From the NCBI GenBank assembly GCA_022457065.1, contig JAJGBQ010000001.1:4278001-4342000 (forward strand): DNA of 64,000 bases, written 5' to 3'. Positions 20,299-31,800 of the stretch are shown here, piece after piece. The stretch is from Curvularia sp. ZM96 (lineage: Eukaryota; Ascomycota; Dothideomycetes; Pleosporales; Pleosporaceae). Position 1 is the first letter of the stretch; every line of letters starts with the position of its first letter. The position numbers and the translations under genes are program-made. The notes under the pieces are model-generated. The model was not told the origin of the DNA and made no database searches. It was given only the letters and a program-made list of their open reading frames with translations.

Positions 20299-22888
20299 TT
20301 ACCGATTGCCACGACGTCCTGGCAATGGAGGCGGCACTAGTGGATTGCCATAGGCGTCTGTGTTGAGTGCTGCGCGGCAGTCGGGACAGTACCACTTTGC
20401 GCGCCGAGAAGGAATGTCGTCTTCGGTCATGTTGACACAAGGAAGATGGAACCATTCTCGGTCGCACTGCGGATTGTTAGCTGGACCAGGGAAGTTCTGA
20501 AGAGGGAAAACTTACATTGTTGTCGCAGGATATCATGGCGCCGTAGCTGACATCGTCACAGATACAGTATTTTGGTTCATCTGGATCAATGTCGTCTGCC
20601 GCTTCAACCTCCTCTTCCGTCCTTTTCTTCTTTTTGTTTTTGCTACCTTGAGCGCGCTTGACATTGGTGACGGTCTTCTGGCCATGTTCAGCAGCAGTGA
20701 CTTCGCCTTTTGGGGGTGGTTTTCTTCGCGAACTTGTGCGGGTAGCAGGCAACGATGGATTTACTGTGAGGGCAGATGCAGGTTGGCCAAAGCCACTATA
20801 ACGACGAGTTTCGCGAGTGATCCTACCTTGTTCATTTGGCTTGGGCTCTTCGCTCTGGGCCTTGGGCGCTGGCACATGTCCGCGCGCAGAACGTGGACGC
20901 AAGGTTGGAGGCGCAGAAGTGTCTGGAGCAGGCTCCGGTACGGGTGTTGGTGTTTTTGAGGTCTTGAGAGGCTGAGGAGCTTCAGGCGGTGTGTGCGCTT
21001 TTGGAACAATCGACTCGCGACGAGACCTAGTCGAAGCTGCTGTTGTAGCTGCTGGGGCGGGAGCCGGAGCAGAGACAGGTTCGCGATCTGTGACTTGCGT
21101 GGGTGCTGGCACTGGGGACGGTGATGCCTCTAGCGCCGTGAGAGACCTTTCGGATAACGCTGGTGATGTTCCCAGAGGTGTCAGCTCCGGGCTCAGCTCT
21201 TTCGATGCAGCTCTGTCAGCTTTTGGAGTACTAGGACCGGCTGTTGCAAGTGGTACCTGGACAGCGTTCCCGTCACCTGGAAGCTCAGTAGGTTCCGCAG
21301 GCGGCGCAGGGGCATTCGCTAGTGGAGAATGCACAGCAGACGTCGGAAATTCTTGTGGTGTAGAAAGTATGGAGCCGGGAGTAGGTATCGGGGAGGAGCC
21401 GCTATTGGGTGCGGGCGTGATAAGCTGTAGACGTGCACGCTTTGGATCCGGTGGTTTAGTTGCGCTATCTTGAGTGTCTACTGACGCTTCTCGCATCAAT
21501 CCACTGTTGTCCTCCGTAGCAGGCGGCGGGGACGTGTCGCGTTTTCGTTTGGTCGCAAGTCTGGGCACCGATCTTCTCTTCTGGCTTCCAGGAGAGCCAA
21601 CATTGGAGGTAAAATTGAGTTCTTTCAGCCCGTCAGCGGCCTCTTTGATCTTTTCAGAAGCACCAATGAGCTCTTGGGCATCCTGCATAGCCTTTTGACG
21701 TTGTGACGTACGATCTAGTCTTCTGCCCTCTTCCGAGACGACAGGTTTGAGGCGAATACTAACAGGACCAGTCTCGTCCTTTCCCTCTTCCTCTACAGGT
21801 TCAGCGGGGGCTGGTGGATTGGCTGGCTGTGAAGCCTGCGAAGGCGCCGCTCCCACCCCCGAGGCAGCCATGATCTGTTGTAATGTTTCTGGCTCTTCGT
21901 CGAGGAAGGGCTCCCCTGTCGCTTCACAGCGAGCTTTCTCCCTCTCGTAGTCGGCCTCTGTACGATGCTTTTTCTCGAGTTCGCGTATCATCATGGTCTG
22001 ACTGGGTGTCCAGACGGCGTTTTTCTTCATTTGCTTTCGCAAGACAGCCATTTCGTACTCGGTCAGCTTCTTCCATGGCGCCCACTTGCTGCCTGGTTTT
22101 GCATCGGCCGGTGGAGGCACAAGCTGAGCCAGGGCATTGCTAGTGGATATGCCTGCTATGGAGCTGTGCACGTTTGTGCCCAAGACACCAGCAGCACGCG
22201 CCCGCCCACCCGGTCTTGAGTGCCTGTCCCTGTCCTGCTTACGCTTTCTAGGTGATGCTACATGAATAGCTGATGCATCGTCCGAGTCACCCGAAGAGTC
22301 TGATGCACCACGGCCTCGGCCGCGACCGCGGGAAAGAGAGGCATTGGTTTTGCGGTGGCGGTCCCGCTGTCGTGAGGCATTGACGTTTCGGGCGTTGTCG
22401 TAGGCCAGGCGCATATGAGGGGGTCGTTCATAGTTGCGATATACCGGACGGAGTGCGCTTGGAGAGACTGGCGGGGGCGTGGGGTCGCGCGAGGGTGGCT
22501 GTGGCTGGGCCTGGAGCTTCCTTTTGATGACGGACGAACGTTGGCAGTGGCGGACCGTGACCTCATACAGCCTCGAAGCCTCAGTGTATGCAAACTCCCT
22601 CTGGTTTATGGCCTTCTGAAGATGGTGGGCGATTTGCTTGCGTAGCAATACTGGGTCGGGGCGGTCTTGCTCAGGAAGGGTAGGCAGCTTGCCATACTGG
22701 ACCGTCAGCTCGTGGACCTGCTGGACGGCGTCGGCGTAGGTCGAGTCGAGGTCGGCGATAAGCGTCAGCGAGCGCACCAGGTCCGAGGGGAAGAACTCAG
22801 TATAGTCGAGAAAGTCGTTGACGGTCGTCTGGGCATCTGGATTCGGGGCGGGTTGAGCCATGTCAGGCGCATCGTCGGCTTCAGACAT
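20299..22888 (-). CDS. ING-family PHD-finger chromatin protein
   Basis: Two exons, 20516-22888 and 20299-20466, with a 49-nt intron (gtaagt...ccgcag) that cuts the PHD finger; 846 residues. The N-terminal ING coiled-coil domain (about residues 22-120) contains FLDYTEFFPSDLVRSLTLI and a YADAVQQVHELTVQYGKLP helix. A very long disordered Ser/Pro/Thr-rich middle follows, with basic patches such as KNKKKKR. The C-terminal PHD starts KYCICDDVSYGAMISCDNN and continues CDREWFHLPCVNM...KWYCPDC, the canonical H3K4me3-reading finger. ING proteins are subunits of NuA4, NuA3 or Rpd3L histone-modifying complexes (Yng2, Yng1, Pho23); which one this is cannot be decided here. The TAA stop overlaps a GTAAGT sequence that could also act as a donor, so a short further exon is possible. 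Confidence 0.87.
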
Positions 22889-23513
22889 GGTGCATCGCGG
22901 GGAGGGAGAGTGGGCGGAGGCTTGCGACGCACGCGTCAGACTCTCCAGCCACGCGTCAAATAAGTCGTTGGTGAGAACCAGCGCGATTGTGAGGGCGCGA
23001 GATGCGACATGCGCTGATAGTGATGGGCTGTAGTGGGTGAGCTGGTCGCAATGCTGGATGTACTGAGGCTGACGCTAGGCCGCTTTGGGCCAAAGTGTGC
23101 CGATCCCTACTCAGGAACACATGGGACCGGCTCCACTCCACAACCTCACCAGTGAGAGGCTTGCAGAGACGCATGATTACCAGGCACGGCTCTCTGCTTT
23201 ATTATCACTGTGCTAGCTAGATGATCGCCTAGCGAATTTCCGCCTTGGTATAAAGCCATTTGCAGTGCCCTTGTGAATGCCCATAGTGACAGCAAATTCA
23301 TCTTGGTATGTTGTACAGGCAGCCTCTGCTTTTCGGCACTCACTCGTCTGTGAGGCTGTTGCCTGTTACCCTTTGCCGTTTGTTCTTGCCCCATCCATCT
23401 GTCTAAGCGCAAACCCCAAACATACCTTTTCCCACCTTGCTCCACCTTCCTCAACCACCAGCCCCTCCTCTCTCTTTCTTTCTCTCTCCCTCTCATTACT
23501 CAAACAAATTACA
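22889..23513. promoter_or_regulatory. Divergent promoter region ING / Gfd2-like
   Basis: 625 bp between divergent starts. The right part (about 23400-23510) is strongly C/T-rich on the + strand, ending in TCTTTCTTTCTCTCTC just before the Gfd2-like ATG, typical of a fungal core promoter or leader. An open frame runs through this leader from 23277, but I take the ATG at 23514 because the upstream sequence looks non-coding. Confidence 0.5.
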
Positions 23514-25668
23514 ATGATTTCCGCAGAGCGCCTCGAGCAACTCTGCGAGTTGATTGAAGCCGATGTCAATGCCCTCCCTAACCGTCAACCCCTAATAGAC
23601 CTTCCCGATGACAGCTCGGACAGTTCTGGTGGTGTTCTTCTTGAACCAAATTTGATGGACATGCCTTCCTATGAGCAACCCGTAGCCGAAGAAAAAGCTG
23701 CCCCTCAGAAGACAAAATCCTCAGCAACTGCTACTCCACCAGTGGAACATTCAGACCGCCGCTTTGTTTGGGTGAAAGACACGCCAAGCTCATTCAACCC
23801 AAGCCTTGATTCGCTGCGAATATCCAGTCCTGCACCTGTCTCTGAAGCGTCAGAGCCTCCTGCTACTGACTTGCAACGTGGAGATCTGTCAGCAGCGCAC
23901 CACCACTTTACGCCTATCCAGGCGTTGGCAAAGTTCCCATACTTGTATTGTAACAAGAGCCACATGCAAGACGTTGCCTCCGCCTTCTTTGATCAAGGAA
24001 AGTTCTGGAAGCGTGTTTGGGATCTGTAAGTCTAACGCTCCCATTATCGATTCATGAGAAGATTGGTGGACTGCCTCTTGTATGAAATCACAAAACTTTT
24101 GCGACTGAGTGCCCAGTCTTCTGTTTCTGTACTAGGAATGACCATTAACCAACTACTACAGTTATTATGTCTGGCCTATTAATGCCTCAAAGCCCTTCAT
24201 TTTCGTCAAAGAGAGCCAAGCGCAGGCTTTGCTCAACGAGATCAACAGCCAACTTAATCTCGGCCTCAGGATCACAGATCACCAGCGAGAGGAAGGCCTA
24301 GTCACGCGTTTCCCTGACCATCCTCGATGCCTGCCTAGGTATCTTGGACGCTCACGTTCGCGCCAGGACTTCGACGACATGACGGCAAGCGCGCCAGGCG
24401 AGGCTTATCATGCCGTCGGAGAATCACCACACCCAAACCTTGAACCGGAAATGCTGGAGACATTCGAACAGCTTATGAGCAATATCGCAGAGACACAAAA
24501 AGGCAAGGGAAAGGCCAAAGCCAAGAGACAACAAGACCGTTTAGCAAAGAATAAGGCAATGGCAGATCAGTTCAAGCGCGCACAGAGGCATCTAGGGCTC
24601 CGCGAAGCCATCCAGGGACACCTATCAGCGCAGCCTAGACCCTCTCCAGCCATTGATCCGTCTGTACCAGTTCCGTTTGCATTTGACCAGTCCGTTGTCT
24701 TCGTGTGTGTCGATGTCGAATCATACGAGGGTGATCATCACAAGATTACTGAAGTAGGGGTTGCTACGTTGGATACGCGAGACCTGCAAGGTATCGCACC
24801 AGGCGACAACGGCAAAGCATGGAGGGAAATGATTCAGGCTCGCCACTTTCGTATCAAAGAGTACAAACATCTGGTCAACTCTCGCTACGTCGTCGGGCAC
24901 CCTGACGGTTTCATGTTTGGTGAATCGACATTTATTTCGCTCAAGGAAGCCGCTCAATACGTTGCAGCATGTTTTCGTCCGCCATTTGCCGCTGATATGC
25001 TAACTGGCCAAACTGAGGGACAACGTAACATCATATTGCTTGGGCACGACACGCTCAGTGACGTTCGGTATTTGCAGGAGCTCGGATACGACCCAATGAA
25101 AGCAGAAAACATACTCGCAATCATGGACACTGCAACTATGTACCGAGTCTGGCACCGTGATCAGCAGCCCACCAAGCTTGGGAACATCCTGAGTGACTTT
25201 GACATCATCGGATGGAAACTTCACAATGCTGGCAACGATGCGGTATATACGCTCCAAGCCATGTTGGGGATTTGTGTCCGTGAGGCTACGATTCGTGGGA
25301 CTCAGGAACTCGATGAGCATTCTGATGGGAAAGAGCCTGAGAGACTCAAAGTCCAAGAAGAGGCTGTACCGCAGTACGATGGCCCATCTGACGTTGGTGT
25401 TTACATAGGGCAGGAACTATGCTACGATCAAGCTGGACCAGTTGTTTCACAAAGTGAGCATACACTTTGTGCTGCCAGCGGAAACCACGGGTCTTTTGAA
25501 CAAGGAGATTGCGATGACCTATGGTACAAACAGATGGAGGAGAAGCAGCCTATGATAGAGACTCACACTCAAAAGCAAGGACATAGCCAGGACTTTTCAA
25601 CCCTGTTGGCGGATGCCATTAGCTCTGCGAGCAATCCCAATGTAAGACCGCAATCCCTACACGGCTGA
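23514..25668 (+). CDS. Gfd2/YDR514C-type DEDDh exonuclease-fold protein
   Basis: Exons 23514-24025 and 24162-25668 (136-nt intron, gtaagt...ctacag) give 672 residues. Exon 1 is mostly disordered, ending in FPYLYCNKSHMQDVASAFF and a FWKRVWDL segment completed by YYVWPI in exon 2. A Lys-rich helix (KGKGKAKAKRQQDRLAKNK) precedes the ribonuclease-H-like domain. Visible motifs are FVCVDVESYE (Asp355, Glu357), LLGHDTLSDVRYL and HNAGNDAVYTLQAM (second DEDDh half, near residue 530). The layout matches the fungal Gfd2/YDR514C family; yeast Gfd2 was linked genetically to the mRNA-export helicase Dbp5. Nuclease activity is plausible from retained acidic residues but unproven. The 3' end may be spliced differently: a GTAAGA donor at 25642 and CTAAC...TTTCTAG upstream of 25715 would replace the last residues (see findings). 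Confidence 0.8.
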
Positions 25669-26333
25669 AGGACCCACTTTTATAGACCGGAGAATGACTA
25701 ACTGAACTTTCTAGGTCCAATACTATTGGTGAACAGTTGGCTTGGTGAGAACCTTTCGGCGACAAGTCGGGTGAGCTAGATATGGGCGCATGTGCAGCTA
25801 AGTATGCAGGTAATCGAGGTCTGCTATTTTCAGATCAAAGCGTGAGCAGCCAAAATCAAAATGCCTTCACATCTTATAGCAGCAACGCAGATATTGACAA
25901 GTGACATTGCTTGTGTACCTTTCACCCGGTAAACTTAAATTATCTCGGGTACCTTAGCCGTTCGGCCCGCACCATGACTTTTATGGAGATCTGCTGTGCG
26001 ATGCGGTTGAGTTACGCGTGCCCTTGTCACCGCTTTCTGCCCAAGCAGCAACTAGCTTCTTATTGCCGGGGTACGGCCGAGGTCAGTGTGAGATCAACGA
26101 TTCCTCCACCAGTCCGTTATTAACCAAGCTCATCCGCCGTCGCAATGGCAGCAAAGTTGCGTCGCTGCGTTCTCCTCACGTCCTGGGCAAACCCGCCTTT
26201 CTTTCGCATTTTGCCAATTGGTGTCGCGCTGTGTCGTGCACAAATCCCATCGCCAAAACCTGTTATGACGACATAGTCGCCTCTCAAAAACCTATTTCCT
26301 GAACCGCCAATATCCCAGAGCCACGGACTAGCA
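25669..26333. other. Intergenic, upstream of the BOR1-type transporter
   Basis: No coding signal beyond short ORFs. The left part may be 3' UTR, or the alternative last exon of the Gfd2-like gene. The right part is promoter/leader of the transporter. Confidence 0.5.
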
Positions 26334-28238
26334 ATGCAAGACTCGACGTCCGGAAACCGCTCGTTGGAAATGCGCGAGCGTTCGTCGAGAGACAATGGAG
26401 TAGCCAACGAAGGTCCTCTCAGCCGCGCGCAAACGAATGCCTCGAGGAAATCTGCTTCTACGAAGAAGACAGCATGGTGGAAGACCAGCCTATTCAGCGG
26501 CATGATCAATGATGTACGGCGAAGAGCACCCTTTTACTGGAGCGACTGGAAAGACGCATGGGACTATCGTGTCGTACCCGCGACGGTGTACATGTACTTT
26601 GCCAACATCCTGCCCGCGCTTGCCTTTTCACTCGACATGTTTGAAAAGACAAATCAAAGCTTTGGAGTGAACGAAGTGCTTTTGGCCTCTGTCCTGGCTT
26701 CTGTTGTCTTCTCCGTCGCCGCAGCGCAGCCTCTCGTTATTGTGGGCGTGACGGGTCCCATCACGGTGTTCAACTACACCGTCTACGACATTATGGTCCC
26801 ACGCGGCACAAACTACTTTGCCTTTATGTGCTGGATCGGCATATGGTCGCTCATCTTCCACTGGATCTTAGCCATTACCAACTCTTGCAATGGGTTGCGA
26901 TACGTTACGCGCTTTTCCTGCGACATCTTCGGCTTCTACGTTGCTTTTATCTATCTACAAAAGGGAATACAGGTGCTGACGCGGCAGTGGCACGTCAGCG
27001 ATGCATCAGCGTATCTGTCTATCATGATTGCGCTTCTGGTGACGGCAGTAGCGTATATTTGTGGCATCATTGGGCAATCGTCGCTCCTGCAGCGCCATGT
27101 AAGAAAATTCATCGAGGACTACGGCACACCTCTGACGGTTGTGTTCTTCACGGGATTCGTTCACATTGGCAAAATGGCAGGCATTGAGTTGCTCAAGCTA
27201 CCCACATCCAAGGCCTTCTTCCCCACGACCGACCGCGGATGGTTCATCCATTTCTGGGACATTAGCGTCAGTGACGTGTTTCTCGCGATTCCGTTTGCAA
27301 TCCTGCTCACTATCCTGTTCTGGTTCGACCACAATGTCTCGAGTCTGATCGCGCAGGGTACTGAGTTCCCGCTGCGGAAACCAGCGGGGTTCCACTGGGA
27401 CTTGTTTCTCCTCGGGCTGACGACGGGTGTCGCTGGCCTCCTCGGCATCCCGTTTCCGAACGGCCTCATCCCCCAGGCACCTTTCCACACAACATCGCTG
27501 TGCGTCACACGCACCATTTCTGATGATGGCAGCGGCGACAGCGACGGCGAGGCGAACAAGGGCCACACGCGGACCGTCGTCGACCACGTCGTGGAGCAAC
27601 GCGTCTCGAACCTTGCCCAAGGCCTTTTAACTCTAGGCACTATGACCGGCCCTCTCCTTATCGTCCTTCATCTCATCCCGCAAGCCGTGCTCGCCGGCCT
27701 GTTCTTCGTCATGGGCATCCAAGCCCTCGAGGCAAACGGCATAACGCTCAAACTGCTCTTCCTTGCGCGCGACCGACACCTCACACCCAAATCAGAGCCG
27801 TTGCTACGCATCCAGCGCCGCTGGGTCATCTGGGCCTTCGTCGGCCTCGAACTCATCGGCTTCGGCGCCACGTTCGCCATCACGCAGACCATTGCCGCGA
27901 TAGGATTCCCCGTCTTCATTTTCCTGTACATCCCCATGCGTACATGGCTGATGCCAAGGTTCTTGTCTCCGCAGGAACTCAGCGTGCTGGATGCGCCGAC
28001 GGCTAGCCCGTTTACCATGGAGAGCGTGGGTGGGAACCATGGCGAGGTTGTGGAGAAGGAATCAGTGTCGCGTGGAGGGGATGATGCGGTGTTGCGGGAA
28101 GGCGATGAGGCGGAGAGGGGTGAGAGTAGGTCTAGCGCTGTTGGGGGTGAGGACGAAAGAAGAAGTAATGGTGGTAGGCGGAGAGGCAGTTTCCGCACGA
28201 GAGAGGGGCTGGAAGTAGATGAGATCGAGAAGTCGTAG
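26334..28238 (+). CDS. bor1: BOR1-type boron/anion transporter (SLC4 family)
   Basis: Intronless, 634 residues. It is a polytopic membrane protein of the HCO3-/borate transporter family (SLC4-like fold), exporting borate or related anions at the plasma membrane. After a 45-residue basic N-terminus come RRAPFYWSDWKDAWDYRVVPATVYMYFANILPALAFSLDM-like family signatures, then QPLVIVGVTGPITVFNYTVY, the conserved substrate-site region. About 10-12 hydrophobic segments follow, including GIPFPNGLIPQAP (about residues 370-380), typical of BOR proteins. A loop rich in Gly/Asp (SDDGSGDSDGE) and a charged Arg/Glu tail are probably cytosolic. The family member is clear. Transport of boron rather than another anion is inferred from yeast and plant BOR1. 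Confidence 0.9.
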   Translation: MQDSTSGNRSLEMRERSSRDNGVANEGPLSRAQTNASRKSASTKKTAWWKTSLFSGMINDVRRRAPFYWSDWKDAWDYRVVPATVYMYFANILPALAFSLDMFEKTNQSFGVNEVLLASVLASVVFSVAAAQPLVIVGVTGPITVFNYTVYDIMVPRGTNYFAFMCWIGIWSLIFHWILAITNSCNGLRYVTRFSCDIFGFYVAFIYLQKGIQVLTRQWHVSDASAYLSIMIALLVTAVAYICGIIGQSSLLQRHVRKFIEDYGTPLTVVFFTGFVHIGKMAGIELLKLPTSKAFFPTTDRGWFIHFWDISVSDVFLAIPFAILLTILFWFDHNVSSLIAQGTEFPLRKPAGFHWDLFLLGLTTGVAGLLGIPFPNGLIPQAPFHTTSLCVTRTISDDGSGDSDGEANKGHTRTVVDHVVEQRVSNLAQGLLTLGTMTGPLLIVLHLIPQAVLAGLFFVMGIQALEANGITLKLLFLARDRHLTPKSEPLLRIQRRWVIWAFVGLELIGFGATFAITQTIAAIGFPVFIFLYIPMRTWLMPRFLSPQELSVLDAPTASPFTMESVGGNHGEVVEKESVSRGGDDAVLREGDEAERGESRSSAVGGEDERRSNGGRRRGSFRTREGLEVDEIEKS

Positions 28239-28875
28239 AGGGGAACGGACATGGTTATCTGGGACAAGACACCTTGATAGAAGAATGGCTAGACGGATGG
28301 CTTGTCCTTTTTTTTTTCTTTGCCGTGCTAAGGCATAGATCTTCTTCGGTATATCCCGAGACATTGCGTAAGGCTCTTTGCTGTGAATGAAATTTAATAC
28401 AAATCTTCAACTCCAACGAGCCCCTCTTACGGGATCTTCAGCACATCGCCACACACAAAGAGATATAGAAAACAGACAAGAACAGCATTACCCGTCTCTT
28501 GACTGAGACGCGCGCTCATTGAGGCATCTATCTAGCTGCTACCTACAGTCGCTCGCTGCATTTACTTTTTCTTCGCTGTTACAATTACTTTGCGTACTAA
28601 TACTTCCCTGAAGGCCCAAAAAAAAAAGAGAGAAACAATGATTAACAAGACCAGACAGAAAAGTTGGGTGGAGAGGAACAAAAGGTCTAGAACAAAAAAA
28701 ACTGGTGGAGGCGGAGAGACGACACTGCGTTAAGCAGCAAGCAACGGAAAGGGAAAAGATAGGGAGAGAGATGGGGAAAAACAAAAGAAATATTCTTAGC
28801 CTGCCTGTACCTCAACTTAGACGATCAATCCTCCCCCTTTTCCAAAAAAAGGGGACACAAGACGCAACTATCATC
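28239..28875. other. Convergent 3' intergenic region BOR1 / EFR3
   Basis: 637 bp between convergent stops, AT-rich, with A-runs at about 28618-28627 and 28693-28700. These may be 3' UTR sequence. No gene or RNA was recognised. Confidence 0.5.
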
Positions 28876-31800
28876 TCAATACGGCGCCCTACTCACCCTT
28901 ACTTCTCCTCCATCCACATCCTCCGCATCTGCATCATCATCAACCCCAATACTATCCAAAAAGCCTGAGAAATCCGGTTTGGCCGGACTGACAAAAGACT
29001 TTGCAGTGCTGCCTCTCCTCCGATCTCCACTGCGGCTTCGACTAGCTCCGCTCTTCACGCTACGAGATTTTGTTGCCATGCCGCCGTTTGGCGCGGTGCG
29101 AGGCCGCGAGGCAAAGTCCATGGCATGGATGTCGCCGTTGGCATTGGCTTTGAGGTCTTCTGGGATGGGAGGAACAGGAGGAGGATTTTCCATGGTGTAT
29201 ACTGATTGGTGGACCGGAGCATTCGAATGCGTTGATGTGGCTGTTTGGGGTCGGGGTGTTGGAGTAGCAGCGGGTGTGGTTGGCGAGTCTGGGTTCGGCA
29301 GCTGCTGAGAGTCTCCAGTTGGGTTTGTAGTGATGAAAGAAGCGTCAGAGAGGGAATGTACGCTAACGAGTGATTCTGAAGTTGTGGAAGCGTGATCTGA
29401 AGAGGATTTGCGATGGCGTTGTGAGGGAGCGCGAACAGAATAGCCTGTTCGGGGTGGTCCGCCACCAGAGGTGGATAGAGCGCGTCTGAGATCGTCAACA
29501 CGTACGGTTGAGCGCATAGACGAGGAACTGTTGGGTGTGCCACCGGGGCTGCGGCTTCGATTTGGCGAGGAAAAGCGACCTGCGAGACCGTGAGCACCAG
29601 AGGCAGGCCTGCTCTGTGCCCGTCTTGGGCTTGGAACAGGAGAGCTAGCATTGCTGTCAAGATTTCCATGTGGAATGTTAACGCCAAGGAAGTTATTCTT
29701 GGTGTGGTGAGTGCCAGACCTGGATCCGCTCACGGATGCAGATGTCGAATCCTTGGTGTGGTTTGCAAGGCAATCGTCACGAGTCCACGACGCCATGAGG
29801 TCCTCCCGAACTCTGAAGGATAACTCGGGAGCATCACGAGGAGCCGCTGGCTGTGCTGGTTGATGAATCGCAGGAATCGAAGGATTCACAGACACTCCAC
29901 GGCTGGGTGACCCCGGAGGCGAAGAAGGCGGAGAATACAGTGAAGTCGAATAACCTTCCGAGATCTTATCCACCAAAGCTTCGAGGTTATCAAACGGTTT
30001 GAGAGCCTCGTTTTGGACAATCTCCGGAGGCACCGCAACTGGCGTTGGATGCGGCGTTTCAATCAGATCGATAGGCATGGGCGGGACGTTGATGCTCTTC
30101 ATCCACAGGCCCTTCTGGTTTCGACGCGTAATCTCGTTATGCAACGCACGACCGACCGAGGTGACTTCGAAATCCAACGCTGAGCTGAGCGCCCAGAGGT
30201 AGCCATGCACCAAGCTTCCTATACGCAACTTGGCGCCAGGATCCTCAATGGTTACGATATCCTCTTGGAGCCGCATGATCATTGGCAGTCCACTCCTCGC
30301 CGCGTTGACGCCTAGCCGGTTGACTAAGGTAGAAAGCAGGAGGTGCAGGAGTAGGTAATCAGCTTCTGAGTCGATATACTGATGCGCATTTTCGTACACA
30401 GCCAGATGAAGAAGTGGCAAAAATGTGTCCTTGCCGCGTTTTGATACCCGCTCCCTTGTCGAGGCGCTTGACACTGCGCGTCTAGATAGGGAATTCTTTT
30501 CGTTATCCCTCTCTTTCCGCCTGTAATTGTCTACGATTCTCAGGTCCTCCTTGTCCTTTTCGTTGTTCAACCAGGTGACCAATGCGTCAACATAGGCTTT
30601 TCTGACTCGGCCACTGGGATCACGCAGCAACCATTGCGAGCCTTCCCACACGCTCACGCCAACCTTGCTTCGCGACACCGAAGCGGTAGAACCGTTTGGC
30701 TTCTTTGCGTTCGCCCTCTTCAAGATGGCTTTGACCGCATCGAGCGCAGTGATGCGTGCCGTCTCAAACGAGAAGAACCGATCAACATGAGTCTTTTCCT
30801 GCATGCTGATCGAGTCTGCAACAGCTTCGACAGCGCCTTCGGGATTCTGTATTGCTTCAGCAGTGGTGGATATGGCCGAGAGACGCGAAGGTTTCAGGCG
30901 GCTCAGAATAGCCTCGACCATGTCGGAGATTTGATCTGTATAGTAGACGTGAGTTGCTAGATCTGCCATACATTTCTGTACAGTATCCAGGAGTTGTAGT
31001 CTTACGCCCGAGGGCTTCTTGACAACTTCCATGACCACGCCGTCTGGGTTGTTTGGCGATGGCTGCTTGATCTCTTCCTTTTCCGACATGACAGGCGCTG
31101 TCGGCTGATGATGCGGCAAGATGTTCGATCCTGGCCCACCGAGCTGCAGTAGCAACAGAGTGTGCGAGATGAACCCGACTAATGCATCCATTACACTGAG
31201 CCCGATGAAATTGATGGGTGAGGCAAGCAGGTAGTCAATCACAGTCGCTAGCACCAGTTGTCGCTCAAGGTCATCCTCCACGATTGGGCTGCGAACCAAG
31301 GCTTCGACCGCCCCGACCAATATCGTATATCGGTCTTGTACAGGCACCCAGACGCAGATCATAGCCATGAGTGTCGTTGCCCAATGACTACTCTCGCTCG
31401 GCGGGGACTCGAGTTGGCTCTTGACGTTTGTTCCTATAAAGTTGAGAACAGCAGATGTCGCAAGCCGAAGTTGACCTCGATTGACCCCCTGGAAAATGCT
31501 CCTCAGCGCCTGGAGTGCAAGCACGCCAACCTCCTCCTCGGCCAGTTTGTCCGCATCTTCGGTGGTTGCAGATGCTGCTATAGGGTCTCCATCTTCTTCG
31601 TCGGTTCGCGCCGTGGACACACTCTGTCGCCGCCTTGTCGCGACTTCCTTTTCGTGGTCGCCCTGAGCAGCTTCCCGAGTCTCCAGTCGCTTGAGATATG
31701 CGCCCGTCTCCGAGTATATGTTGGCGAGTATAACAGGTATTATGACGGCTAGCTGGCGCCCCGTCTCAGAACCCAGCGACTCGGACGAAGCCACGGCCTT

